Of a DNA stretch of 64,000 nt, positions 51,582 to 59,846 are shown one piece after another (positions within the stretch are counted from its first letter, which is position 1; each line of letters starts with the position of its first letter). The stretch is from positions 62,001 to 126,000 of the forward strand of contig JAJVIK010000008.1 of the NCBI GenBank assembly GCA_022072055.1, read 5' to 3'. The notes under the pieces were generated by a model. It did not search any database. It was not told the origin of the DNA and worked only from the letters and a program-made list of their open reading frames with translations. The position numbers and the translations under genes are program-made. Origin of the DNA: a bacterium. GTDB taxonomy: Bacteria; Hinthialibacterota; Hinthialibacteria; OLB16.

Positions 51582-52862
51582 CTACTCTTTCACCGGGCGG
51601 CGGGTCAGATCCCCTTGGCCCTTCTCTCCCTCGCTGGGGTTGAAATCCACCTCCCCCATCTGATCCATTCCATCCGGTCCAATCGAATACAGGAGGAAAT
51701 CCTCCGGCTCCTCGAAGTGGAGATAGTGATACTCCGAGCCGAATAGGAACGGGTCGCGGAAGGCTTCCACCGCTTTGGGGTCCTCGAACAATCTGAAGAT
51801 CTGGTCGGGATATCCCCCCTTCGCCTGGAACGCCTCCGCGAGCATCGCGGCAAGATGGTCGAGGTCCTCGTTGGCCTTGCGCAGCCGCTCCTCGTAGGAG
51901 AGGGAAGGATCGCCCAAATCCTCCGGCTCCTTCGCGATTCCCCCTCCCCCGCGCACCCCCGGATACCCTTCTCCGGCGAGCACAAACAAACCGCCGCGCA
52001 CCGCCGCGCGATAGCGGTCGAGCCGTTCCCGGTCGGCCGCCTCCTGGACCTTCCTCAGCGCTTCCTCCAACAGCCGAGAGGCCTCCTCGTTTTCCGATCG
52101 GTCATTCAATAGGAGCGCGAGTCGCACCAAGACATGCACCGTTTCCTCATCGGTTGCTCCTTTCACCGAGAGATCCCAGGCTTCCCGGTAGCGCCGGATG
52201 GCGTCCTCGAAGCGTGAGGTTTCATAGGCCAGGTCCCCACGTTTGCGCGCGATCCCGCGCCGCAGCTTAGTCTCCCCGCTCGCGCCGGCCTTGTAGGCCT
52301 GCTCAAGCAGAGACTCGGCGCGCTTGGCGTCGCTGAGCCGCCGCGCGAGCTCCGCCTCCTCGATGAGCGAGGTGACCGATTTCACTTCGCCCGTCGCAAA
52401 CTCCACCGTTTCCCCCCCGCGCAAGTCGGTCTCGAAACCGGCCTCGAGGAATGCCAGCACTCTTTCGCGCTCATCGAGTTCATCCAGAACAGAGACCACC
52501 CGTTTCGCCAAGGGGGCATCCGTCCGGGTGTCCAGGAGCACAAGCGCGGGGACTGATCGGACAGGAAGGCCGGAAACCGCCTCGCGGTTGGTTTCAAGGT
52601 TCAGGCAGACCTTGCAGAACATCGACAGAATCTCGCGGACTCCCCGCCATCTTCGGAAACGCCCCTCGACCGCCAGGCTGTCCGTGCTCCAGTCGGCCCA
52701 GACCAAGATCAACGCCGGGCGTTCGCCGCCGAGCTGGCAGAGCTCCAGGTCGTCGAGACTGCTCATCCATTCGGGATCCGACGAAAAGGGGCCTTTCCCG
52801 TCGGGTGGTTCACACCAGCAGGGGTTTAGGACACAGAGGAAGAGAAGAGCATGCCAACGCAT
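51582..52862 (-). CDS. thioredoxin-like / TPR protein with GspG-like C-terminus
   Basis: The 426-residue protein starts at ATG 52862 with a short signal peptide (MRWHALLFLCVLNPCWC). Residues 45-115 resemble a thioredoxin fold without CxxC (ALILVWADWSTDSLAVEGRF, VRSVPALVLLD). TPR-like helices follow (about 160-310: LEQAYKAGAS, FEDAIRRYREAW, EEASRLLEEALRKV). From about residue 330 comes a pseudopilin-like region: DLDHLAAMLAEAFQAKGGYP, DPFLFGSEYHYL, LLYSIGPDGMDQMG. It therefore shares its C-terminal domain type with the protein at 41150-42481, without a prepilin helix. It lies 65 bases below the PMT-like gene, same strand. Confidence 0.78.
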   Translation of the reverse strand: MRWHALLFLCVLNPCWCEPPDGKGPFSSDPEWMSSLDDLELCQLGGERPALILVWADWSTDSLAVEGRFRRWRGVREILSMFCKVCLNLETNREAVSGLPVRSVPALVLLDTRTDAPLAKRVVSVLDELDERERVLAFLEAGFETDLRGGETVEFATGEVKSVTSLIEEAELARRLSDAKRAESLLEQAYKAGASGETKLRRGIARKRGDLAYETSRFEDAIRRYREAWDLSVKGATDEETVHVLVRLALLLNDRSENEEASRLLEEALRKVQEAADRERLDRYRAAVRGGLFVLAGEGYPGVRGGGGIAKEPEDLGDPSLSYEERLRKANEDLDHLAAMLAEAFQAKGGYPDQIFRLFEDPKAVEAFRDPFLFGSEYHYLHFEEPEDFLLYSIGPDGMDQMGEVDFNPSEGEKGQGDLTRRPVKE

Positions 52863-52927
52863 GGAACCCACATCCGCATTCGTTTGGGCGGCTGATTGGG
52901 GCCACCCCCGAAGAGGTGTTCCATCCC

Positions 52928-55912
52928 TTAATAGGATAGCGCGCTTTGTGGGATCAGCGCGCGCCCTTGGCCGGGAACCTGCCAGTAAAGGCGGAGCGCT
53001 TCGCCGCCGCCGATGTTGTCGGTGTAACGCACTCGGATCGGATGCTTGCCCTTGGTGAGTTCGATGGTCCCCGGAGCCGGGCGATTCTTCTGGTTCCCGC
53101 CGCTTGGGGATTCCACCACCTTCTTCCCATCGATCTCCACCAGTGCGTAGTCCCAGGCCTCGGTGACAATCGTGTAATTGCCCTCCTTGGGACATTCCAG
53201 AAAACCGTTCCATTCCACGCTCATTGGGAACCGGTAAGGGCCATTCCAACGGTAGTTGATGTACGGGTCAACCCAGACGAAAAGCGGCTTTCCGTCCCAG
53301 CGCCGCGCGCCATGCCAGAATGTCATCCTCAGACCGTTCGGAATTATCCCTCGATCATGGAAGCGCTCGCCGCGGAACTCCTCCCAATTCGAAGACCCGG
53401 GGGGCTGATAAAACGCTCGGGTGGGTTGAGCGTAGGTCTCGCTCTCCAGAATGAACTCCACTTGGTGCGCTCCGGCGAGGAGCTCCTTGCGGGCCTCAAG
53501 CGCCCCCGCGCCGGGTGTGGCCTCCAGAATCACCTCCGAATCCACCAGCAAGGTGAAATGGTCGATGGTTTCAGCCCGAAACCCGTACGATCCCTCTTGC
53601 CCCTCCGGAATCACCCAGAGCGCCTTCCCCCTCACCTTGAAAGGGGCCTGGAGCGGCTGCTCCTCTGGGGTGAGCGAAAGCGACGGGTAGGTGATCGGCT
53701 CCCCTTGAGGGGTGTCGCTCCCATCCCGGGAGAGTGTTTGAACGGAGAAGCCGCGATGGCGCTTCTTGACCTCGACCGGCACACGGTAGGCCGCGAAAAT
53801 CTTGTTGCCGAAGGGATCCACCGGATCCTCGCGGGGAACCTCAGGGTAAAGCCATTCGATCCAGACATTCTTGTCGGGACGGTTCCAAGGCTCCATCACG
53901 ATATAGAGGGCGTCCTCATCATCCGCGTAACGCGCCGGAAGCTCCTGCTGGAGGTAGAGGTGGTTGCGCCAGATTCCGGGCGGGTTCAGGAGTCGTAGCG
54001 CGTTGTGGCCGTTGGCGTCGCTGACCGCGTAAAACTTCCCCTTCTGGTTGTTCACATAGTGCGCCATGTCCACGAACTTGGCGTCGAAGTGGATATAGGG
54101 ATCGATCTTGGTGACCTGATCCTTGAAATAAAGGTTGTATTCCCCGCGCCAATAAACAATGGCGATAAGGGCCATCAAGGTGTAACCGCACCAGCGCAGC
54201 GGCTCGGCGAGCCAGCGCCTTCCGGGGAGCCAGTCTTCGGCCAGAGTCATCACCGCAAGCCCGACCTCCCGTAGCGCCACCGCGCTCCAGATGGCGATCA
54301 CCGGCATGACGCACAAGGTCCGCAGCGCTTGCGGGGCCTCGATCGAAAGCACCCCGGGCAGCAGCATGGCCACAAACCAACCGAGCGAGAAGAGCCCAAG
54401 GCGGCTCCGCCAGCACGCCAACGCCCAGGCCGCGCCGAGTGGGAAAAGCGCCGCGAGCAGCGGGTGCACCATCGGGGCGAAGGGGTGATTGTGACGCGGG
54501 TTGGAGTCGCCTCGGACATGGAACATGCGCAGCGTCGTGTACAGCGTGTCCCTCACCCGCTCCCAGTTGGGACGCAGCGGTTCGTTCGAGTTCACGATAC
54601 TGACCATGTTGAGCCGTTCCGAGAACGCCTCCGGGTGGGTGCGACGGTATTCCAGCATCTCGCTCGCGCACCAATAGGCCGAGGCGAGAAACAGGATAAG
54701 TCCGATCACGTTCCAGCGCAGCAGATGGCGTTGCAGGACCCAGCGCACGGCGAGAAAACCGGCAAGCACCCCAGGCAAGAGATACAGCGGCTTGTAAGAA
54801 TAGACCCCCAGCCCGAAGCAGTATCCCGCGAGGAGCCACATCGGCGCGGTTTTGAGCAGATGCCATCCCCAAGGGATCAAGGGGACACGCTCCTCCTGGG
54901 ATTCGGCCTGGACCTTGGGCGGGGAGTCTTTGTGCTTGAAGGCCAGAAAGAAGAAGACTCCGGTAAGGGTGATGATCAAGGGGGCCTCGATGGCGTCATA
55001 GGCCACGCGCGAAAAGTTCACATGCCAACGCATGGCCGCGAGAAACGCCGCGCCCAAGAACGCCGTGGGAACATCGCAGAGGACCCGCAGAAGGAAGTAC
55101 AGCGCGAGCACGCCCAATAGGCCGGCGATCATGGTCGGAAGGCGGATGGTGAAGATGGAGGTTCCGAACCACTTCATCGCGAGCGCGATCTGATACATGT
55201 GCATGGTGGCCTTGCCGAATCCCTGTGTTGTGAAGACCGGGACCGCCATGTCCTCGCGGTGACGCTCCATGCCGCGAATTTCGGCGCGGAGACGGTCGAT
55301 TTCAGCCTGCAGGTTCCGTTTGGCCGCCTCCTCGGTCGCCGCGGCTTGTTCATCGAGCTTGGCGGCGAGCTGCTCTTTCCGCTCGTGGATCTGTTGGTCG
55401 AGCTCGGCGATCCGCTTCTGAGTTTCCGGCTCCCATTCGCGGATGAAATCACGCCCGATCATGGCGTTGGTGCTTTCGTCATAGTGCAACCCGAAGGGGT
55501 ATATGTTGCCCAGGTGGAAGCGCATGAAGCCCGCCACCAACAGGAGAATGACCACCAGTCCCGCCTCAACCGTTGGCGGGACCCGGATCCGGCGCTTCGA
55601 GGGCATGTCGCGGACCAGGAGGACCCCGAGGGCGAACAGCGCCATCGCCGCCAACAGGTTTCTGTAGCCCGGCCAGGAGCCGTTGTAGTCCACCCAGGGA
55701 AAGCGATCCGGGAAACGAGGGTCGAGGAAGGGTTTGAGGGTGATCTCGGTCCCCGGGCGCAGATCCTTGGTTCCAAAACCGATCAGATTCGCCAGGGAGA
55801 GCTCGGCATAAGCGGCCCACACAAGCGCCGCGAGCAGGACCGGAAGCGCCAGTAAGAGCCGCCACTTTCTAGGAATAAGCGGGGCTGCCTGTTCGGGTGA
55901 TTGCGGCGGCAT
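52928..55912 (-). CDS. PMT-like GT-C glycosyltransferase with coiled-coil insertion and C-terminal PA14 domain
   Basis: The 994-residue membrane protein has about a dozen membrane segments. The first periplasmic loop bears Asp145-Glu146 (GLHYDESTNAMIGRD), the catalytic pair of protein O-mannosyltransferase-type enzymes. Directly after it, residues about 158-222 are a charged heptad-like stretch (QKRIAELDQQIHERKEQLAA and following), a coiled coil not normal for this loop. The C-terminal region ends in a PA14-like beta-barrel (MSVEWNGFLECPKEGNYTI, EIDGKKVVES, LTKGKHPIRVRYTDN) that binds glycans in other proteins. It likely glycosylates exported proteins or lipids. No SD precedes ATG 55912. Confidence 0.82.
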   Translation of the reverse strand: MPPQSPEQAAPLIPRKWRLLLALPVLLAALVWAAYAELSLANLIGFGTKDLRPGTEITLKPFLDPRFPDRFPWVDYNGSWPGYRNLLAAMALFALGVLLVRDMPSKRRIRVPPTVEAGLVVILLLVAGFMRFHLGNIYPFGLHYDESTNAMIGRDFIREWEPETQKRIAELDQQIHERKEQLAAKLDEQAAATEEAAKRNLQAEIDRLRAEIRGMERHREDMAVPVFTTQGFGKATMHMYQIALAMKWFGTSIFTIRLPTMIAGLLGVLALYFLLRVLCDVPTAFLGAAFLAAMRWHVNFSRVAYDAIEAPLIITLTGVFFFLAFKHKDSPPKVQAESQEERVPLIPWGWHLLKTAPMWLLAGYCFGLGVYSYKPLYLLPGVLAGFLAVRWVLQRHLLRWNVIGLILFLASAYWCASEMLEYRRTHPEAFSERLNMVSIVNSNEPLRPNWERVRDTLYTTLRMFHVRGDSNPRHNHPFAPMVHPLLAALFPLGAAWALACWRSRLGLFSLGWFVAMLLPGVLSIEAPQALRTLCVMPVIAIWSAVALREVGLAVMTLAEDWLPGRRWLAEPLRWCGYTLMALIAIVYWRGEYNLYFKDQVTKIDPYIHFDAKFVDMAHYVNNQKGKFYAVSDANGHNALRLLNPPGIWRNHLYLQQELPARYADDEDALYIVMEPWNRPDKNVWIEWLYPEVPREDPVDPFGNKIFAAYRVPVEVKKRHRGFSVQTLSRDGSDTPQGEPITYPSLSLTPEEQPLQAPFKVRGKALWVIPEGQEGSYGFRAETIDHFTLLVDSEVILEATPGAGALEARKELLAGAHQVEFILESETYAQPTRAFYQPPGSSNWEEFRGERFHDRGIIPNGLRMTFWHGARRWDGKPLFVWVDPYINYRWNGPYRFPMSVEWNGFLECPKEGNYTIVTEAWDYALVEIDGKKVVESPSGGNQKNRPAPGTIELTKGKHPIRVRYTDNIGGGEALRLYWQVPGQGRALIPQSALSY

Positions 55913-56112
55913 GAGGGAGAGAGATTAGGGGAGGACCGGAGGGACCGTCAATTCCAAACCGGTCGCGCGACCCCTCTTGGGGGACCGCGCGACCGATCTG
56001 GAGTGGGAAGGATGAAAACCGCCCCCCCGTTTGCCCTGGCTTCGGGGGAGCCGACTCGTATGATGATCGCCTCAAGAGGGGCGAATGAATCCGCTTTCGG
56101 TTGTTCTCTTTA

Positions 56113-56185
56113 ACGGTAGGTCCTGGGAGAAGGACCGATTGGGCTGAGGGGCTAACGGGAGCTTTCTGGGCCCAGGACCTACCGT
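56113..56185. repeat. 15-bp perfect inverted repeat
   Basis: ACGGTAGGTCCTGGG (56113-56127) and CCCAGGACCTACCGT (56171-56185) are perfect complements separated by 43 bases, able to form one long hairpin on either strand. Confidence 0.7.
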
Positions 56186-56201
56186 CTTGGTTGAAAACCC
56201 C

Positions 56202-56240
56202 GGCGTGGGACTATTCGTGGAGCCGCCGAACTCCCACGCC
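56202..56240. repeat. 9-bp inverted repeat next to the 15-bp repeat
   Basis: GGCGTGGGA (56202-56210) and TCCCACGCC (56232-56240) pair perfectly around 21 bases, starting 16 bases after the larger repeat. A third small repeat (TCATATC/GATATGA, 56426-56444) lies further on, before lpxH. Confidence 0.55.
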
Positions 56241-56510
56241 AGGGCCACTCTCTCATCTATCTCGATCACCCGTGGCGGCGATTGGAACCTCCGCCGGTGT
56301 GTTTGCCCTTTTTGTTTCCGACAGCCGTGTTGATTTGCAGTGCGTGTGCCAACCCATTCCGCGAATGAATTCCCAAGGAAATCCCGGGATCGAGGCCAAC
56401 CCTTGGCTGGAGTCGAGGCGGCCCGTCATATCAGCGGGATATGAACCATATCGAGGTGAACTGGGATTCGCTCTTGCCAGACAGGCTTCATTCTGAGAAA
56501 AGAGCACCCC

Positions 56511-57245
56511 GTGACCGGCCCGACTGTCTTCGTTTCGGATGTGCATCTCGACCACAAGGTTCCCCACCGGATCGACCGGTTTGAGCGATTCCTTTTCGAG
56601 GACCTCCCAAGCCTCGGGTGCTCGGACCTCTATGTCCTCGGGGACTTGTTCAACATTTGGTACCGGGACCCGCGCCTGGAGGTCCTATTCGGGGCGCGCG
56701 TGTTGGAGCTGCTCAAGCGTTTTGTCGAGACCGGCGGAAGACTGGAGTATGTGGTGGGGAATCGGGACTTTGCGCTCTGTTTTGACCGCTCGCTGCCCCT
56801 TCCTTTTCCGATCCATCGACGGAAGATCGAGCGAAAGATCGGCAAACGCGCCTTTTACCTGTGTCACGGGGATGATCTCTGTAAGCGTGACTGGGGCTAC
56901 CGTCTCCTGCATGGGGTCATCCGCCAGACCCTCCCGATGGCTCTGTTTCATTCGCTTTCCAGCAATTCCAAGGAGTGGATTGTGGCCCAGCTGATCAACC
57001 TGACCCATGAGGTCACCCGCCGCAAGGCGCTCTGGAAGACCTTGCCGTACTGGCCCTATGTCCACGCTCAGGTGGATCGCGGGGTGGATGTCTTTGTCCA
57101 GGGGCATATTCACCACCGGGCCTGCCGACTTCTGGAGGGGTCCCATCGACGTGGGCGGCATTTCATCCTTCCCAGATGGTTCGACCGCGCTTGCGGCCTG
57201 CTCTATGATCCGGAGGGCGATGGTTTCGCGTTTTTCGACCGATGA
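56511..57245 (+). CDS. lpxH: UDP-2,3-diacylglucosamine hydrolase-like metallophosphoesterase
   Basis: The 244-residue calcineurin-fold protein has Asp10 and His12 (SDVHLD), Asp45 (LGDLFNIW), Asn84-Arg85-Asp86 (VVGNRDF), His119 (CHGDDLCKRD) and a terminal GHIHH. These are the two-metal ligands and the LpxH-specific HGDxxC.xD form. LpxH makes lipid X in lipid A synthesis at the inner membrane, so this supports an LPS-bearing outer membrane. The start is GTG 56511 with only AGAAAAGAG upstream. Its last codon overlaps the ubiA-like ATG by four bases. Confidence 0.88.
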   Translation: MTGPTVFVSDVHLDHKVPHRIDRFERFLFEDLPSLGCSDLYVLGDLFNIWYRDPRLEVLFGARVLELLKRFVETGGRLEYVVGNRDFALCFDRSLPLPFPIHRRKIERKIGKRAFYLCHGDDLCKRDWGYRLLHGVIRQTLPMALFHSLSSNSKEWIVAQLINLTHEVTRRKALWKTLPYWPYVHAQVDRGVDVFVQGHIHHRACRLLEGSHRRGRHFILPRWFDRACGLLYDPEGDGFAFFDR

Positions 57246-58138
57246 AGGTGAAAGCCTATGTGGAGCTGGCGCGTCCGTTCACCTTACTCGCCCCTTCCGT
57301 CGGGTTTCTGAGCGGGGGCGTGGTGGCCTGGATGGCGCGTCGCCCGGAGGGGTTGTCCGGCGCGGCGGCCACCCTGGAGGTGCTCCTGGGGGCCCTGGCG
57401 GCGGCCTGCCTGAACGCCGCCTCGAACGCCATCAACCAGATCTATGACCTGGAAATCGACCGGATCAACAAGCCGAAGCGGCCTCTGCCCTCGGGGGCGC
57501 TGAGTCTCGGCGAAGCCTGGGTTTTCACGGTCGTCGCGTATGTTTTCACTTTCGCCCTGGCGGCCTTGGTGAACCTCGATTTCCTTGGGATTGTGGCGGT
57601 CACCACCTTCATCACCTACGCCTACTCCGGGCCCCCATTTCGGACCAAGCGGTTCGGCATCCTCGCCAATGTCACCATCGCCATCCCGCGCGGGTGTCTG
57701 TTGGTGGTTGCGGGGTGGTCGGCGGTGGCCTCACCGGCTGATCTTGAGCCTTGGTTGCTCGGGACTGTCATGGGACTTTACATTCTGGGGGCGGCAACCA
57801 CCAAGGACTTCTCCGATATGGAAGGTGACCAAAAGTACGGCTGCATCACCTTGCCGATCCGCTATGGGATTCGCGCCAGCGCTTGGATGATCGCCCCCTT
57901 CTTTGTGCTCCCCTTCCTCGTGCTCGCCGCGCTAGCGGGTATGGGTCGTCTTTCAGGCAACCCTCTGTTCTTGATCGGTCTTGGCTTGGCGCTTTCAGCC
58001 TGGGGGGCGTTTATTGCCTACTTGATCCTGCGTCGCCCGGAGGACCTTGCGGTCGAGGCGAATCATGTTTCCTGGAAGCACATGTACCTCTTGATGCTGG
58101 TGGCTCAGATGGGCATGGCGATTGCGTATTTGCTCTGA
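57242..58138 (+). CDS. UbiA-family prenyltransferase
   Basis: The 298-residue membrane protein has about eight or nine helices and both Asp-rich motifs: N65-QIY-D69-LEI-D73 with the following RINKPKRPLPSG, and DFSDMEGD near residue 187. UbiA enzymes attach a polyprenyl chain to an aromatic or other acceptor, for ubiquinone, menaquinone, heme O, chlorophyll or glycerophosphate lipids. The acceptor cannot be set from sequence; the chlorophyll/glycerophosphate branch has similar KPxRPLPSG endings. It is translationally coupled to lpxH (ATGA overlap), an association with envelope lipid synthesis. Confidence 0.9.
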   Translation: MKVKAYVELARPFTLLAPSVGFLSGGVVAWMARRPEGLSGAAATLEVLLGALAAACLNAASNAINQIYDLEIDRINKPKRPLPSGALSLGEAWVFTVVAYVFTFALAALVNLDFLGIVAVTTFITYAYSGPPFRTKRFGILANVTIAIPRGCLLVVAGWSAVASPADLEPWLLGTVMGLYILGAATTKDFSDMEGDQKYGCITLPIRYGIRASAWMIAPFFVLPFLVLAALAGMGRLSGNPLFLIGLGLALSAWGAFIAYLILRRPEDLAVEANHVSWKHMYLLMLVAQMGMAIAYLL

Positions 58139-58268
58139 CGAGAAATGAATAAGATCGGGCGGCAAACGTCCGATAAGACAGAAACGCCACGAAATGCGCG
58201 GCGAGGTCTTTCAGGCGAAAGGCGTCGCTAGGAAGTTGACAAAAGCGTGGTAAACGGCAAGAAGGGAG

Positions 58269-58297
58269 TTGAACGCAGGGTCGGAACACGCTATGCT
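58269..58297 (+). promoter_or_regulatory. possible promoter of the pseudopilin gene
   Basis: TTGAAC (58269-58274) and TATGCT (58292-58297) lie 17 bases apart. The start point near 58304 would leave a leader of about 90 bases. Confidence 0.4.
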
Positions 58298-58395
58298 TCA
58301 GCTGAGAGAGTCTGAATGGCTCTCCATAAACAAGCGAGGTCCCGGCCCGTGGACAGGGCGGCAACAGCCGCATTGTCCGGCGGGAGGAGAAGACG

Positions 58396-58989
58396 ATGAG
58401 GCGGAATGAACGCGGTCTCACGTTGATTGAAGTGTTGGTGATCCTGCTGGTCATCATGACCTTGGCGGTGATCGCCATCCCTCCGCTTATGAATGCTCGC
58501 ACGCGCGCCGAGATCGCCCGGACTCAACAGGACCTTCAGGTGGTCGAATCCGCGGTGGAGTGGTTTTACATGGACAACAAGACATACCCGGAGAGCACCC
58601 CTCCCACCGCCCTTTCCAATCCAGGGGTGTGGAACAGGCGCGGATTGCTGCGCTTGATGGAGCCGGTGCGGTATCTCGACAATCTCCCCTCGGATCGTTT
58701 CCAGAACACCTCGTTGTTCGGTTCGTCGGACTTGTTGTACGAGTTCGGTTCAGGCGGGAACCGCGTGGTGAACGGCTACCGGATCGAGGCCTGGATGTTG
58801 GCCTCGCGCGGACCGGATGGGTTGCCCGACACCCGACACATCGACACCTTCCCCATGGGCACCGTGGCGCGGGAATACAGCCCCACGAACGGTCTGCGCT
58901 CCGAGGGGGACATCCTGCGCTATGGCGGCCACTACACCGAGGGGAACTGGTTCCTCAACGGCCGCCGCATCTCCGCGGGAAACCAGTAA
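58396..58989 (+). CDS. type II secretion / type IV pilin-like prepilin
   Basis: The 197-residue protein begins MRRNERG followed by LTLIEVLVILLVIMTLAVIA: a prepilin peptidase site after Gly7, Leu at mature position 1, and the conserved Glu at mature position 5, then the assembly helix. The body has the pseudopilin order QQDLQVVESAVEWFYMDNKTYPE, LRYLD-type Pro-rich middle and SRGPDGLPDTR, close to GspG-like forms. GGAGGAG six bases before ATG gives a firm start. It stands alone between ubiA and the protease gene; secretion ATPase and secretin genes must be elsewhere. Confidence 0.88.
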   Translation: MRRNERGLTLIEVLVILLVIMTLAVIAIPPLMNARTRAEIARTQQDLQVVESAVEWFYMDNKTYPESTPPTALSNPGVWNRRGLLRLMEPVRYLDNLPSDRFQNTSLFGSSDLLYEFGSGGNRVVNGYRIEAWMLASRGPDGLPDTRHIDTFPMGTVAREYSPTNGLRSEGDILRYGGHYTEGNWFLNGRRISAGNQ

Positions 58990-59120
58990 GACCTGAAGCT
59001 TTTCCACACCCTTCGCTCGGGATCCGCGCCTTCTCCCACGCTTTCGTTACACCCCTTGCTCAAGGTCGTTTATGCCGTAGACTCAATGGAAACAACCTAA
59101 GGGGTTGGGAGGTTTGAGGT

Positions 59121-59846
59121 ATGTTCTTCTTCGATTCGCTATCGCTCACCGTGTTCGTGGTCTCCCTGATTCTGTCGGGAGGCGCGCAGCTTTTGGTTTC
59201 GCGCGCATACCGGAAGTATCGGGAGGTTCCGGCCTCTTCGGGCCTAACCGGCGCTCAGGCCGCCGAGCGCATGCTGCGCGCCAACGGAGTCGCGGGGATC
59301 GGGATCGAGCCGGTGGATGGGATGCTCTCCGACCATTACGACCCGACCCACAAAGTCCTGCGTCTCTCTCCGGATGTGTACGCGGGGAGGAGCCTCGCGG
59401 CCCTCGGCATCGCCTGTCACGAGGCGGGGCACGCCCTCCAGCACGCCCGCGGCTACACCCCGCTTTTTCTTCGGACCGCGATGGTTCCGGTGGCCGCGTT
59501 CGGAACCAACATGGGATACTTCTTCATGCTGATCGGGCTGATGCTCGGCGCGGCGAGTGGAGTTCCCGGCATCGGACGCACCATCGCCATGATCGGATTC
59601 GGAACCTTCCTGGTGGCGGTCCTTTTTTCGATCGTCACTTTGCCCGTGGAGTTTGACGCTTCCCGGCGAGCCAAGCGGCAGCTGGTGGAACTCGGCTTCC
59701 TTTCGGGACCCGGTGAGACCAGCGGAGTCGCGTCGGTGTTGAACGCCGCCGCCCTCACCTATGTCGCCGCCGCGATCACTTCCTTGCTCCTGCTCGTGGA
59801 ATGGGCGATCCGGCTGGGGCTTCTGGGCGGGCGCAGCGAAGAATGA
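59121..59846 (+). CDS. YugP-family membrane zinc metallopeptidase
   Basis: The 241-residue protein has a membrane segment at each end of a metalloprotease core. HEAGH at 100-104 gives the zinc histidines and base (ACHEAGHALQHARGY), with a further conserved SDHYDP before it and LPVEFDAS with the likely third ligand Glu near residue 176. The YugP/PF04298 family is widespread but its substrates are unknown; membrane-protein quality control is likely. GGGAGG lies 11 bases before ATG. Its TGA overlaps the next gene by four bases. Confidence 0.9.
   Translation: MFFFDSLSLTVFVVSLILSGGAQLLVSRAYRKYREVPASSGLTGAQAAERMLRANGVAGIGIEPVDGMLSDHYDPTHKVLRLSPDVYAGRSLAALGIACHEAGHALQHARGYTPLFLRTAMVPVAAFGTNMGYFFMLIGLMLGAASGVPGIGRTIAMIGFGTFLVAVLFSIVTLPVEFDASRRAKRQLVELGFLSGPGETSGVASVLNAAALTYVAAAITSLLLLVEWAIRLGLLGGRSEE

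Larger units (their letters stand above)
55913..56510. other. 598-base gene-free region with strong inverted repeats
   Basis: No open frame here has a ribosome site or protein-like composition. It contains the upstream sequence of the divergent PMT-like and lpxH genes and three inverted repeats (56113-56185, 56202-56240, 56426-56444). The cluster could form a structured RNA or be operator sites. I recognise no known riboswitch family in it. Confidence 0.55.

Noticed and set aside
56101-56496. 131-codon frame in the gene-free region
   Set aside because: It has no ribosome site or coherent protein composition and overlaps the inverted repeats.
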